Source: Gambelia wislizenii | Lineage: Eukaryota > Chordata > Lepidosauria > Squamata > Crotaphytidae | Direction of reading: 5' to 3' | Assembly: GCA_030847615.1 (NCBI GenBank) | Contig: JAUMIR010000005.1 | Location: forward strand, 105,925,116-105,989,115 | Length of the DNA stretch: 64,000 nucleotides | Made by a program: the position numbers and the translations under genes | Shown: positions 22,968 to 34,257 of the stretch, one piece after another | How positions within the stretch are numbered: the first letter of the stretch is position 1 | How the letters are laid out: each line of letters opens with the position of its first letter | Notes under the pieces: model-generated | Database searches by the model: none | The model's input: only the letters and a program-made list of their open reading frames with translations | Told to the model about the DNA's origin: nothing

Positions 22968-25110
22968 TATATAGTCTCCTTTTTATCATGATAAACAAAA
23001 ATATATTCATTTGAAAATGTTGCAGAATTTTTATTGAACATTAATTGAAACTGGCCAGATATAAAGATGCATTTTATGTCTCTTTATGTCTCTTTACTTC
23101 TTTCAGACCAGAAGTAAGTGGTTTATTTTAAAATGGTTATGTTTTATGCTGCAGGATGTAAAACCCTTCCAGGATTAATTTTAGCTACTTTATGACTTTC
23201 TTTTAGTGATTTTAATATCTGGTCTTCTGGGTAGTGCTATTCCATTTTAGATCACTGCATACCATATGCCTGGATAATACATAGTATAATGATTGCTGGT
23301 CATTCACTGTAACAATACTGTAAAGATACAGATATACTTGCTTGAATCACTTTTGGAATAGCTTGGATTCTATAATCATGCCCTGTATCCTACAAACCGT
23401 ATCCTACAGTACCAGTGTCCTACAAAATCTGTACAATATAAATTCAGATAGGATATTCAAATGAAGAGCTAACACAACATTGTTCCTATCACTAGTTCAC
23501 CAATCATTGTCTCTTGAGATTTTCAGACAACACTGTTATAGTGTTACTATTCCACTTTATTTGCTATGGCTGACTCCTCTTGAATCCTGGGATTTGCAGT
23601 TTAGGGAGGGGCATTTACAATTCTCAGCCAGAGAGCTCTTAGGCCTCACTTATCTACAAACCCCAGAATTCCACAGGAGGCAGCCAGAGCAGTTAAAGTG
23701 GAATAGTAACGCTATAACAGTGTAGTCTGAAAATCTCCAGTCTGAACCATTCCCCCTTAATATACAATTTCCAACTTAATATTTTAACTGAAGTACCAGT
23801 ATACGTTTATGCCACATTTTCACAGTCATTGCACACACTATCCTTTGTGTAGGAGGAGTGTGTAAGAAAGATGTTTTAAACCAAACCAGTGATTTCTAAG
23901 GATTTGTCATGCATGATGCCACATTAGTTAACATAATACTGTTCTGCAGATAGCTGAACTGCGAGAATTTTTGGCAGAGGAATGCCATGAGAGGAAAAGA
24001 CTTTATTTTTTCTCCTCATATTTTTGGAGAAATCAAGGGCCAGTGCAGTGGGGGGGGGGAGAAGAGGGGAAAACATTTTTTCCTGGTGCTTTTTCTTGAG
24101 GGGGAATTAAAACAGGAAAAAGGAGGGTTCCTCCAGATTTCCCCCCCAAGTCTACACGTCTCATAATCCTTATTTGGATAAAGCGGGGGAGGGGATATTG
24201 AGCATGTTCTCTGATACCAGGCAAATGGGTTTTAGAGTCCTTGTTAGCATAATGGGCAAATGTTAACAGCTGTTCAGTGGTATAGAAAAGGTCAATTCGT
24301 ATTTAGTAGGCCCTAATAGATAGTTTCGCTCTAGTTTAACAGTTTAAGGCAGGAAAAAGATGTACATCTAGAAACAGAACTGGGGAGTAAACTTACCTGT
24401 TAGCAAGCGATTTGTACAGTTTTCATAGCAAGTAGGAAGGAAGATGGAGCACGCCTGCACAATTTGATTTCCTTCCTTTGCTTCTGCACCGTGTAAACCA
24501 TGGGATCCCATCTTCCATGGGTCTTTCCCCAGGGAAGGTGCACCCTAGTTCATGGAATCTTGTTAGCCAGCCATGGAGAACTTGAGTGTCAGCTATGGAA
24601 TAGTCTTGGTAGAATTATTTTGTGGCCCATTCTACTGCTTGCTGTGAGAGGATACTGGGACCATTAGCTAAAGGGCTGAGATGTTCTCTCTGTTATAGTC
24701 CACCACCTGAATTATTTGCTCCCAATAAAGCTTACCATATAATAGTAATATGTGCCAGTTTTCACTACCAGGCAAAGTCTTGGGGAGGCTTAGAATTACA
24801 GCCAATTCCAGCTTGGAACAGGGGCCTCTTGACTGCTTTCTATTGAAAAGAAACATGCATTGTCATAAACACTCTAGTTGAGTCATGCCATGTAGTTTAA
24901 TCCTCAGTGGTGTGGTCAACAGGAATGTGTCCAGAAGGAGTCTTGCCAGAGAGATGCTGTGCACCATATACTCTGATACACCTCAGAGTGTTCTGCTGTA
25001 TACGCTGTCTTTAAACACAAGTTGGTAAGTACCGGTCATAGTTCTCTTTGCTAAGATGTGTATGATATGTACTGCAGAAGTGTACAACTCTCTTCATGTA
25101 CATAATGCAG
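22968..25110. other. Upstream region of TLR copy A, left part, largely repeats or unique AT-rich DNA
   Basis: Holds the palindromic MITE at 23516-23737. The rest shows no gene and no clear repeat. The open frames are short and without domain signal. Confidence 0.45.
23516..23737. repeat. Palindromic MITE with long inverted ends
   Basis: The left end GAGATTTTCAGACAACACTG continues into TTATAGTGTTACTATTCCAC. The right end is its complement with few mismatches, ending CAGTCTGAAAATCTC-type. The arms are at least 40 bp. Confidence 0.85.
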
Positions 25111-25335
25111 CAGGGCTGGTTTAAGGCACCAGCGGCGTCAGCAACGCAGGGGGCCCCATCATTGTGGGGGGCCCTGTAGTAACCCTCCTCCTGCCAAAAC
25201 ATTATTAGTAATAATCTGAATATCCTGTACTGTGAATAGCTTAAGTTGAGTTGCATTACATTGACCTGAGATAAACATATGGGGCCCCCAAAATAAAGCA
25301 TCGCAGGGGTCCCAAAATTCCATAAACCGGTCCTG
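25111..25335 (+). mobile_element. 225-bp hAT MITE with exact 8-bp target duplication
   Basis: The ends are CAGGGCTGGTTTAAGG and CCATAAACCGGTCCTG. The flanks are exact TAATGCAG copies (25103-25110 and 25336-25343). The right half, reversed, matches the left end of the 3.7-kb element at 9781. Confidence 0.93.
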
Positions 25336-25406
25336 TAATGCAGCAAGGTCTGTAATATATCTTCAACCAGTTCTGTATGTAATCCCAAAAATGTGACAAC
25401 TCCTCA

Positions 25407-25530
25407 GTTGTTGTGGTGTGCCTTTAAGTCATTTCTGACTTTTGGCAGCCCTAAGGGGAACATATTATGGGGTTTTCCTGGAAGAATTTGTTCAGCCTTT
25501 CTTTGAGGCTGGGAGAATGACTTGCCAGTA
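25407..25530 (-). mobile_element. tRNA-derived SINE, 3' part
   Basis: TTGTTGTGGTGTGCCTTTAA through GGAAGAATTTGTTCAGCC on the plus strand is the reversed tail of the SINE. Confidence 0.7.
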
Positions 25531-25534
25531 GCAT

Positions 25535-27005
25535 GATGAATATGCTTCAAGAATCTGTCCCAAACATCTTGTGCTTTTGCTAAATTTGCAGAAATGTTCA
25601 ATTCATCCATGGCATCTTTTGCCATAAGAGTATTCATGTCTTCAACAAACAAGCAGACTGTCTGCTTGTTGTCATCCTTCTTATCTCTAGTGTTTCATTA
25701 GAAATGCATATATATACTTGGGCATTTAACAATCAAAGTATGATGTTGGCATATATTTGTATTTCAAGACAGTTTTCAGTGCTTTACATTTCTCATTAGA
25801 TAGGCTGATACTACAGTTGCATTTTATTGATGAAAATTGCCAGAAATCAAGTCTGAAAAGACACAATAAGACATCCCAACAAACACTAGAGTCTGACAAT
25901 TAGACATACATTTTGTGTGAATTCTCTATAAAAAGTGAATGGACAACGGATGGACATTCCATTGCAAAGGGCTAACATGGAAGCACCACTTGTGTAAATA
26001 AATCTGCTTGCTGGTAGTGGTGTAGTGAACCCTGGGCTTGCAGGATTGAAGCTCTCAGACAGGGAGCTACAGGGACAGAGACACCCCCCACATCCCCTTT
26101 ACCTCTCAATTTATCTGCAATCCTCACAGTATTTGGGGTGGGGAGTTAGAATTTATTTTCCCAACACCATTGTTGTAAGCTATTCCTGTTGTAATACTGA
26201 TTATTTTGGCTTGGTCTTGAATGGCCATTTCAAAAGACTTATTCCTACTAGAAGCAAAAATTATTAGAACTGTTTTGTAAAAAAATGTTTCTCCTTTGTG
26301 CAAGTAAAAAATATTTCTGATCAGGTGCTCTTGTGCTATTGTTTTATGTTCCTCTTTTCCCCCCTTTCTGGTGCAATCTTAGGTCTTTCCAGCCAAATAC
26401 CAACCTGCTCACAATTGCTGTGATTTACTACCTCACTAGTCAGGATCACTAGACAGCTGATCTTTATGAGTATTGTGCTATATATTTCTGTGAGTGTGTG
26501 AAGTATTTAGTAAGAAGAGGGATAGCTATAAATGTGATAGAAAAACTTTCAGGATTAGCACCACAAGTACTGATAGTGTTAATTATATGTGGATTGCCCA
26601 AAGAGTTCCTGATCTAACAATGTGGTTCTTGCAATGCACAGATTTTCTCAGCCTTAACATCCTTCCTCTTATTACAAAGGTTTCCTCTTCTACTTAGCTA
26701 AACCCATGTATTTTAACTTAATTTGTAACTCAAGTTGGAAATAGGCTAGCAGTGTTATTCAATGCTTTTTCTTCCCTGGCATATCAAATGAATGAGTGGG
26801 AAGAGACATGAAGATCCTCCCCCAATATTAGGATGTTATTGTAATGAATATAATGTTCTTACATACATTTTATTGACATTTTCATAGTGGTCATGGACTA
26901 AAATAAATAAACAAAAAAGGATGTTTAACATCTGATAGATATAAAATTTTATTTTGAAGTTCTTAACATTTTGTATTAATATTCTAATGCAAATTCTTTT
27001 TACAG
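25535..27005. other. Immediate upstream intron of TLR copy A
   Basis: Unique AT-rich sequence ending in the splice acceptor at 27005. No repeat or gene is recognised. Confidence 0.5.
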
Positions 27006-27059
27006 GATTCTGGAAAATGTGAGAGCTGATGGTCACCAATAAATAACTTTAGAGAAACC

Positions 27060-29444
27060 ATGAGCAATATGGCAAATGGAAGAATACGAATCACCAATCT
27101 CTTCCTTCAATCTTTTGCCATGACAATAACCTTCTGCACTAATATACAACATTTTGTAGAAAATGGTTTGACAACAAATTATTCCCACAGATTCTTAGTT
27201 ACTATCCCTAAAAATGTGCCAGCTCTGACAACTGTATTGGATTTGTCACATAACAATATCTCTGAAATTCTGATTTCTGATTTCAGATCTCTTTCTAAGA
27301 TGCAGATGCTTATTCTGTCTCATAACCTTATCAGAGCACTTGACTTCAGTATTTTCCAGTGCAATGAAGTCTTAGAACATTTAGACCTGTCCCACAATAG
27401 CTTACAGACTATTTCTTGCCCTCCTGTAACAAGTCTCAGGCATCTAGATCTCTCTTACAATAACTATTCAGTCATACCCCTGTGTCCTGAATTTGGTACA
27501 ACGATGAATCTGAAATACCTTGGTCTCAGTGTGAAAAAAATACAGAAATCAAACAATTTTAGGCTTCTTGCTCATTTACAACTACATACTCTGTTCTTGG
27601 ACTTAGAAGACCTCTCTGAATATGGCATTGGAATGCTTCCAGTCTTCAACGCAAAGAATCTTTATATTATCACCCCTTCAAACAGTGATTTCCATGTGCT
27701 GTCAGATCTAAGAATCAATGCAACAGAAAGCTTATATTTGTCCAATATCCAAGACAGACAAATCAATTACTTAAGTGCTTTCTTATTGAATCTTAATACA
27801 AATGCAGCATTAGTAAACCTAACACTGCACAACATCCACTGTGACTGGAAAGACTTGATTAACATTCTTCAGACTGTATGGAAATCAACCATTGAACATT
27901 TTGTTATCTCTGATGGAGGGCAGCTGGAAGTTCCAAGCACAGTACATTTTGATCACACTGACACATCACTCAAATCTTTGACAATTAAGCAAACCATATT
28001 CACAACAATTCGTTCTGTACCAACAGGTATCTATAGACTGTTTGCAGATATGAACATTACAGCCTTGACCATTTCTGATGCAGGTTTGATACACATGCTT
28101 TGTCCTTCCCAATACAGTCATTTTAAGTACTTACGTTTTTCAAATAATAGCTTAACAGATAATATTTTTGAAAGCTGCAACAACCTTGCCCTTCTTGAAA
28201 GCCTTAGTCTACAAAGAAATAAGTTTAAAAATCTTATCAAAGTGAGTTTAATGACCAGTCACATGAAGTCTCTGAAATATTTGGACATGAGCAACAATTT
28301 GCTACAGTACAAAGACAATACAAAATGTCACTGGGGAGAAAAGCTAGTTAAACTGAACCTGACATCTAACATGTTGTCAGAGTCGGTCTTTAGATGTTTG
28401 CCACTCAGTATTCAAATACTTGATCTTCAGAGTAACAATATCTTAACCATTCCCAAAGCTACAATGGAGCTGAGATTTTTAGAAGAAATTAATTTGGCAT
28501 CCAATAAACTAGCTGATCTGCCTGGATGTCTTCAATTTAGAAGTCTGAGGTTACTGAACATAGAAATGAACTCACTTGCCTCACCATCTTCTGAATTCTA
28601 CCATTCCTGTCAGAACATCAAAGAGCTAAAAGCAGGACACAATCCATTCAGGTGCTCCTGTGAATTAAGGCAGTTCATTAATCTTGAAGGACAAGGACTT
28701 GTGAAGCTGGTTGACTGGCCTGGTTCCTACATGTGCTGGTACCCTGAAGATTTAAGGGGAATCCAATTAGAAGATTTCCGTGTTTCTGATATTATTTGCA
28801 ACACAACACTTCTGATTACAGTTATTGTAATTGCTACTGTTGTCATAGTGGCAATTGTGTTTTTTCTCTGTTTCTATTTCCATATCCCATGGTATTTAAA
28901 GATGATATGGCAATGGACCCAAGTAAAGCACAGGAACTGGAAGAACCAGCCTGAAGATCATCTAAACACTCTACAGTTCCATGCCTTTGTCTCCTATAGT
29001 GAGCATGACTCTGACTGGGTAAAAAACATCCTGATTCCAAACTTGAAGAAAGAAGATGAGTCCATCAGGATCTGCCAACATGAAAGGAACTTTGTGGCAG
29101 GGAAGAGCATTGTTGAGAACATCATAGACTGCATTGAGAAAAGTTACAAGTCAATCTTCGTGTTGTCTCCTAATTTTGTGCAGAGCGAATGGTGTCATTA
29201 TGAGCTCTACTTCGCTCATCACAAGTTATTCAGTGAAGACGTTTATGGTTTAATCCTTGTTTTGTTAGAGCCAATCCCTACCTATATCATTCCTGCCCGG
29301 TATCACAAACTGAAAGCCCTGATGGCCAAGAGAACCTACTTAGAGTGGCCAAAGGAGAAAAGCAAGCATGGACTTTTCTGGGCTAACCTTAGGGCAGCCA
29401 TTCAGGTTAAGCTTCCTAATAATGAGGAAATGGAGGAGTTGTAG
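27060..29444 (+). CDS. TLR1-like: Toll-like receptor, TLR1/6/10 family, copy A
   Basis: A 794-aa single-pass pattern-recognition receptor. Family members pair with TLR2 to detect acylated lipopeptides and signal through MyD88. Order of parts: signal peptide core about residues 13-27; leucine-rich repeats from about 55 to 525; C-terminal LRR cap with its cysteines 528-580 (begins NPFRCSCEL); transmembrane helix about 584-607; TIR domain from about 638. TIR box 1 is FHAFVSYS at 640-647, box 2 RNFVAGKS at 676-683, box 3 FW at 773-774. Length is close to the roughly 786 aa usual for TLR1. The coding region is uninterrupted, as is normal for the family. Oddity: residue 680 (codon 29097-29099, GCA) is alanine where TLR1-family BB loops normally have proline. 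The ectodomain differs strongly from copy B while the TIR half is nearly identical. Assignment to TLR1, TLR6 or TLR10 needs a tree. Confidence 0.97.
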   Translation: MSNMANGRIRITNLFLQSFAMTITFCTNIQHFVENGLTTNYSHRFLVTIPKNVPALTTVLDLSHNNISEILISDFRSLSKMQMLILSHNLIRALDFSIFQCNEVLEHLDLSHNSLQTISCPPVTSLRHLDLSYNNYSVIPLCPEFGTTMNLKYLGLSVKKIQKSNNFRLLAHLQLHTLFLDLEDLSEYGIGMLPVFNAKNLYIITPSNSDFHVLSDLRINATESLYLSNIQDRQINYLSAFLLNLNTNAALVNLTLHNIHCDWKDLINILQTVWKSTIEHFVISDGGQLEVPSTVHFDHTDTSLKSLTIKQTIFTTIRSVPTGIYRLFADMNITALTISDAGLIHMLCPSQYSHFKYLRFSNNSLTDNIFESCNNLALLESLSLQRNKFKNLIKVSLMTSHMKSLKYLDMSNNLLQYKDNTKCHWGEKLVKLNLTSNMLSESVFRCLPLSIQILDLQSNNILTIPKATMELRFLEEINLASNKLADLPGCLQFRSLRLLNIEMNSLASPSSEFYHSCQNIKELKAGHNPFRCSCELRQFINLEGQGLVKLVDWPGSYMCWYPEDLRGIQLEDFRVSDIICNTTLLITVIVIATVVIVAIVFFLCFYFHIPWYLKMIWQWTQVKHRNWKNQPEDHLNTLQFHAFVSYSEHDSDWVKNILIPNLKKEDESIRICQHERNFVAGKSIVENIIDCIEKSYKSIFVLSPNFVQSEWCHYELYFAHHKLFSEDVYGLILVLLEPIPTYIIPARYHKLKALMAKRTYLEWPKEKSKHGLFWANLRAAIQVKLPNNEEMEEL

Positions 29445-29479
29445 ATAAGTCAGATTTTGTTATCTGATCTACTACATGA

Positions 29480-29485
29480 AATAAA
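29480..29485 (+). terminator. Polyadenylation signal of TLR copy A
   Basis: Canonical AATAAA 36 bases after the stop codon. The matching position in TLR copy B reads AATAAT. Confidence 0.8.
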
Positions 29486-29739
29486 GTTACAGTGTTTTTT
29501 AAAAATATATTAATAATTTTTTAAAATGTATATTAAACTTATATTAAGAACTGGTTGTAGGAAAATATGCATTGTAAAGCAGTGGTGATGGTTCATACTT
29601 TGTGGACCTGTGCTAGTGCATGAACCATTGGGTGCTGGTCTGTGGTGTGTTTCCAGGTAAGAAAGAAAAAGTTCTAGCCAATAGGCCAAAATATATAGTA
29701 GGAAAGACAGCCTGAGTAGCATTGTTGCTGTTTCAAAAA

Positions 29740-30600
29740 GTTGTAAAGATCAAGTAAAAGGTCTCATATTAATAAAAATGTTTAAGAATTTAGCTCCTGA
29801 TAATGTAATATTGATATTAATGGAGTGCCTGTTTGTGTGTGGGCCGTAGGTATGTGGATACGCATCCATTGCTGTAACAGAAGTGCAGATAATGGGGTGA
29901 GGGGTAAACATCACAGGCCTGGGATACTCTGGCCAGAAAGTGGAGTGTTCTGACCAGTGTAGAAAAGCCCTAAATCATTAGGCCCTGAAGGCTTTAAAGA
30001 AAAGCCAAGTTTTAACTCGATGCAGGAATGAAACCAGCATTTGCACTAATCTTTCCATAACTGACGTGCCACCAGAGAGGACCCTTCCCCACATCTTCAC
30101 ACAATGAACTATTGCTCCTCACTGGTGGAACACCAATGAAGGTTCCGCCAGCAGACTTCAATCACCAGGCAGGCATATAGAGAGAGACGTGCTCCTTAAA
30201 GTATCAAGGGTTTAAATGTTATCCTTTGTACCTTGATTAAGTGAGCTGCATTCTATGCAAACATATGCTAAAAAGAAAAAGAAAAACCTTGTAAGATTTA
30301 AGATGCCACAAGACTGTATTCTTTTTACATACAGTGACAGAAATCTCTTTAATGTCACATCAAGACTGGAGGTTGCAGGGCCACATTGCAGGGCCACATT
30401 GCAACCTTGCAATGTTTGGAATTGGGAGCATGTTTACATAAAGCTGGACTGCAATCTCTGTCATCCATGAACACTAATAATCTTTTTACTACAACAAGTT
30501 GCATTGTAGTCTTCCTTTTTTCCTGTTAACTGTTTTTCTTTCTGTTGCAGTAGATTGTTGATGCTATGAAAGGACTTCACATTTACATCAAATACTGCCA
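29740..30600. other. Spacer after TLR copy A
   Basis: Contains a decayed LINE-type repeat at about 29880-30250 (GCCACCAGAGAGGACCCTTCC). No gene. Confidence 0.45.
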
Positions 30601-31000
30601 GTAAGCTTTGTAACAACAACAAAAACCTTTAAAAAGAGGAAGTGTTACCAAACACACTAAGTGATTTCTTGTAACTTGTGGATTATTTTTAGCTGATGAT
30701 AGAGCAGTAAGAACAGTAACATGCAGCCTTCTGTCAGCCATTGAAGACTTTACAGTAACTTTTTCAAGCTGAAAAAATCTTTGTGCCTTAGCTTGAAGAC
30801 AAACCTTTTGTCTAGGTTGAACTGTTAATGGTAGACACAATTTCCTGCCATTTCTTTGTGAGGCTTAAGATAGGCGTTCAGATTTCCCATATGCTGAATT
30901 ACATGTTGATTCCCTATGTAAGAAGAAAGTTTTGAATTTTGCCAAGAGTGTCTCTTTTGCTTATAAATGTTTATAGCAAATATGACATCTATGAATAGGA
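30601..31000 (+). repeat. Duplicated TLR upstream (intron-like) block, copy 1
   Basis: This stretch aligns, with many substitutions and some indels, to 49330-49810. Landmarks shared in order are TTAGTGATTTCTTGTAACT, a TTATTTTTAGCTNATNATAGAGCAGT run, and a block ending TATAAATGTTTA. In the right copy it lies between the candidate exon 1 and the coding exon of TLR copy B. Here it lies ahead of a TLR pseudogene. It therefore looks like the intron of a third duplicated TLR unit. Confidence 0.7.
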
Positions 31001-31739
31001 ATACTAAGGAAGGTGGTGACCTTACAAATCTGGTGAACTGTTATCATCATCTGGGTATTATGAAAATCTCTACTGTGATGTTCAGTACTGAAGTCGACCA
31101 TGAATACTATCTTCGGTCATACAGTGCATTACATTCTCAATGAAGAGAAGGAGTACAAACCTGGTCTCAAAGTGATCCTTGCCGAACAATATTCGCTGGT
31201 ATTCTAGATGAGCTACTTAGCATCTAAGTAGCATCCCTCAGCCTGACTCCCCTAATCATTACTGAGCAGTAGCTGCTGTGAGTGACAGGGATCTGTTTTC
31301 CTGTTAATTGGGATTCAGCAGAGCAGTGTTCCCACTTCCTCCTCTCCAGAGATCACAGGTGTGACAACCAAAAGAAGCATCTCTGTCTAAATTCCTTTTC
31401 ACACATAAGATTGCTGGAGGAAGGAGAGTGGGAACATCTGTCAGCTGCATCCTGATCGACAGGAGAACAGACCTGGCTTCCACAATGGTGGCTACTTGGA
31501 AAGTCAGGATTGGGGGACTTTCATGATTCCGATGTATTCCCTACATTAATGAATACATAGGGATCATGAATACGAATTAGTTATGAATGCATTAACTCTA
31601 GGTTATGGATTCATAACTGCAATGGTGAATTACATACCTTGTATTTTTTTTCTGTTTTCATTTAGAGTGGCATTTTATTGTTTTCAAACAATGGGCCACA
31701 TGAGCATTAAAAAAACCAGACTTTCAACTGACTTTGCTT

Positions 31740-31864
31740 AGTATGGGTCAAAGTCAGATTAAGGGCTAAAACCCGCATTACTTCCCTGGAAGTAGCCCTA
31801 CATCGTGAGGGCTGCCAACATCTTCTTTGGGGGTGACCATTTTTGGCCTGTGTAGACAAGGCCC
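31740..31864 (-). mobile_element. End fragment of a hAT-like MITE
   Basis: The minus strand starts GGGCCTTGTCTACAC and then follows the left end of the larger element at 48241-48943, including CTACTTCCAGGG and an end near ATCTGACTTTG. It abuts the TLR pseudogene at 31865 and may have replaced its 5' end. Confidence 0.6.
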
Positions 31865-32470
31865 TAGTCTTCCTGCAATAAGTCTCAGGCATTTAGAAGT
31901 CTCTTATAGTAATGACATAAATATGGCTAAACTTTTAGATTCTAGCATAATATGAAAGCTGGAATATATAGGCCTCAGTGCTAGAAGAATACAAAAATCA
32001 GATTTCTGTGTTCTTGCTCATTTACAATTAGAAACTCTGTTCTTGGGCTTAAAAGACCTCTCGGAATATCATTCTGCCTTCCTTCTAGAATTCAACATGA
32101 CGAATCTTCAGATTGCATTTCCTCAGAAAAGAAAGTTCCCACTCTCCTGGATCGAGACCTTGGTGTTATAGAAACTTCATAATTTTCAAATATCCAAGGT
32201 GACCAAGTCAAGCACTTTATAATGTTTTTGTCAAAAATGGAAAACCACTAACTCTCTCTGAATATCTCCCTGAAACTCTTCTGGTATTCCCCATGAAGAA
32301 TGTTAAAATTGCATTCCCCCAATGTATTCCCCATTTTCTTGGATATATATCTCAGTGTAATAGAAAGTTTAGAACTTTCAAGTATCTGGTGTGACCAAAT
32401 CAAGCACTTGATAATGTTTCTGCCAAAAGACTGCTAAATTTAAAACTGATTAATGTTCAAGTGCTCTGGA
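31865..32470 (+). pseudogene. TLR1-family pseudogene, ectodomain fragment with internal repeat
   Basis: The first part (31865-32243) follows the copy B coding sequence at about 58540-58925, covering several leucine-rich repeats, but with in-frame stops, for example after TTGGTGTTA at 32160-32170, and single-base changes. The second part (32247-32460) restarts at the equivalent of 58720 and runs again to about 58935. The same LRR segment is therefore present twice. Both halves are more like copy B than copy A. No signal peptide, cap, membrane or TIR part follows. The stops rule out a functional receptor. It could be one decayed gene with an internal duplication or two decayed genes fused by a deletion. 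Confidence 0.88.
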
Positions 32471-32533
32471 GGTAGTCACATTGCAAACAAATCCATAGAT
32501 GTGAAAATGTGTTAAAAGACTTCCTTTTATATA

Positions 32534-32753
32534 CAAGTCGACCCCCATTTTAATGGGGGATGTGTTCCAAGACACACACACCATGGATACCTGAAACCAT
32601 GCATAATAGTGAACCCTATTATTTTCAATGAGAAGAATGACTGAAGTTGACCATAGATTCACATTGGAACCTAGAAATGCCTAGAGATAACGTATATATT
32701 CAGACATGGATAAGTGAAACCATGGATGCCAAATCTGTGAATATGGGGGTCGC
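32534..32753 (+). mobile_element. Pogo-like MITE, diverged
   Basis: Starts CAAGTCGACCCCCATTTTA and ends ATATGGGGGTCG. Inside are CATGGATACCTGAAACC-type blocks typical of the family. Confidence 0.65.
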
Positions 32754-33049
32754 CATATTCTGGGTTTTTTGTTTTTTTTTTGGATGGTTTTAAAAATTTT
32801 GTAATTCAGAGTAATTGGCTCTTGTGTATGTTTCAATATGTTGTTGTTGTATTTTACATTATTGTACTGCACAGTGATTCCCTTGAGTTCAAATTATAGA
32901 AAGGCTGCATGTAATTTTTGAAACAAATAAATAAGGTATGAAAAGTTCCCCCTTCTATCATTCAGCTGGAAGAAATGTAGCTTACTACATAATCACATAA
33001 CTTGTATACTGAGAAGTAAAGCCTCTGGATTTTAATAGGACTTGGGACT

Positions 33050-34180
33050 TATCTAGTACATGGGCCAAATTCCCCAGCTTGCCCCCATTCCAGAGCCCTG
33101 CAGTCCAAACAATGCAGGGCATTTACCTCAATCTGCCCCTAGTCAGTCCAAATGACCCCCGGGGCAGATACAGTGCTAGAATGGGGACAAGTTGGGATGG
33201 GGGTGATAAAGCATTTTGAAAAAATACCCAGTTTACCTAGCAAAAACTGTATTGGGCCTGTGTGTCTACAGGAGCCCATCCTACATGCCACTCCTTGCTG
33301 CCCTACCATCTCCCTGGCTCTCAAAGAAGCCAGGCAGGGGTCCCTCAGCATGTGACCAAGGATGGTCACATGCAGGGGGGCTGCAGTTGCATGTTGTGGG
33401 ACCCTTGCCTGGCTTCTGTGTTAGCAGAGAAAATGGCAGTGGCTTCAGCAATGGGCCAGTGTCCTGTTTGGATTCTGGGCCATTTTCTCCAGGTAAATGG
33501 GAAGCCTGCATATCCTGGCTAGTGTAGCTAAGACCTTGGTTTCAAATAAATGAGTATAGGACTTACTGAGTTCGAAATCATACATTACAATGGCAGTATA
33601 ATAGCCACTGGAAAACAGTCTGTAGTTTGTCTTCCTGTTTCTTGGGGCCCATCTACACGAGCCAGGATATGCCAGCTCCCTGCTGGCATATCCTGGCCAC
33701 AGATTAGGCCTGTTGTTCTCCTTGTCCTTCCACAGAATGGGAAATAGTCTTGATGGACATGCTGGCCCTTCGCTGCAGCTGCCTGCATCTCCTTCACTGT
33801 CTTAGAAGTCAGGAAGGGGGACTGCACCATGTGACCAAAGCCTCCTTCATGTGACCAGACTTGGTCACATGCTGCGGGACTCCTTCCTACCTTCTGAGAC
33901 AGCAAGGCAGGCCAGCAGCTTCAGCAAGGACTGGCCTGCTGGGATGGGCTCCTGTGGTCTCGCAAGGCCTGATCTGTTTCCTCCTGGTGGAGATGGATTT
34001 AAACAGGTATTATTCTAAAACATTGTATCAGGACCTACCCTTGTCTGAGCCCCATTTCTGCCCTGAGGGAGATGAGGACTGCCCAGGGGCAGAATGGGGG
34101 AAATACCTGTGTCATATGGACTGTAGGGCTTTGAGATGTGGGCAAGATGGGTATATTGCCCATTGTGTACACAAAGTCTG
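33050..34180. repeat. Two related unclassified repeat blocks with CATGTGACC hairpins
   Basis: Blocks at about 33052-33540 and 33643-34175 share CAGNAGGTAAAT-type and CATGTGACC motifs. 33348-33373 is an exact inverted repeat with 10-base arms (GCATGTGACC / GGTCACATGC), and 33850-33873 is similar. Probably non-autonomous DNA elements. The ends are not resolved. Confidence 0.45.
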
Positions 34181-34257
34181 AACATGGATTTTGAGGTCAG
34201 TTGTCCAGTTAGGATTCAAGCCTGCAACTAGACCTGAACCTCAGAACCAAATGACTT

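Larger units (their letters stand above)
27006..29500 (+). other. TLR1-like: Coding (last) exon of TLR copy A mRNA, with UTRs
   Basis: The exon opens after a TTTTTACAG acceptor ending at 27005, in the context AG-GATTCTGG that is nearly the same in TLR copy B (AG-GATCCTGTGG at 58125). There are 54 bases of 5' UTR before the ATG. The 3' UTR carries a canonical AATAAA at 29480-29485, 36 bases after the stop, so a cleavage site near 29500 is expected. Confidence 0.75.

Noticed and set aside
28843..29040. Minus-strand frame opposite the TLR membrane/TIR junction
   Set aside because: Shadow of the TLR coding strand. The same shadow appears opposite copy B at 59944-60150.
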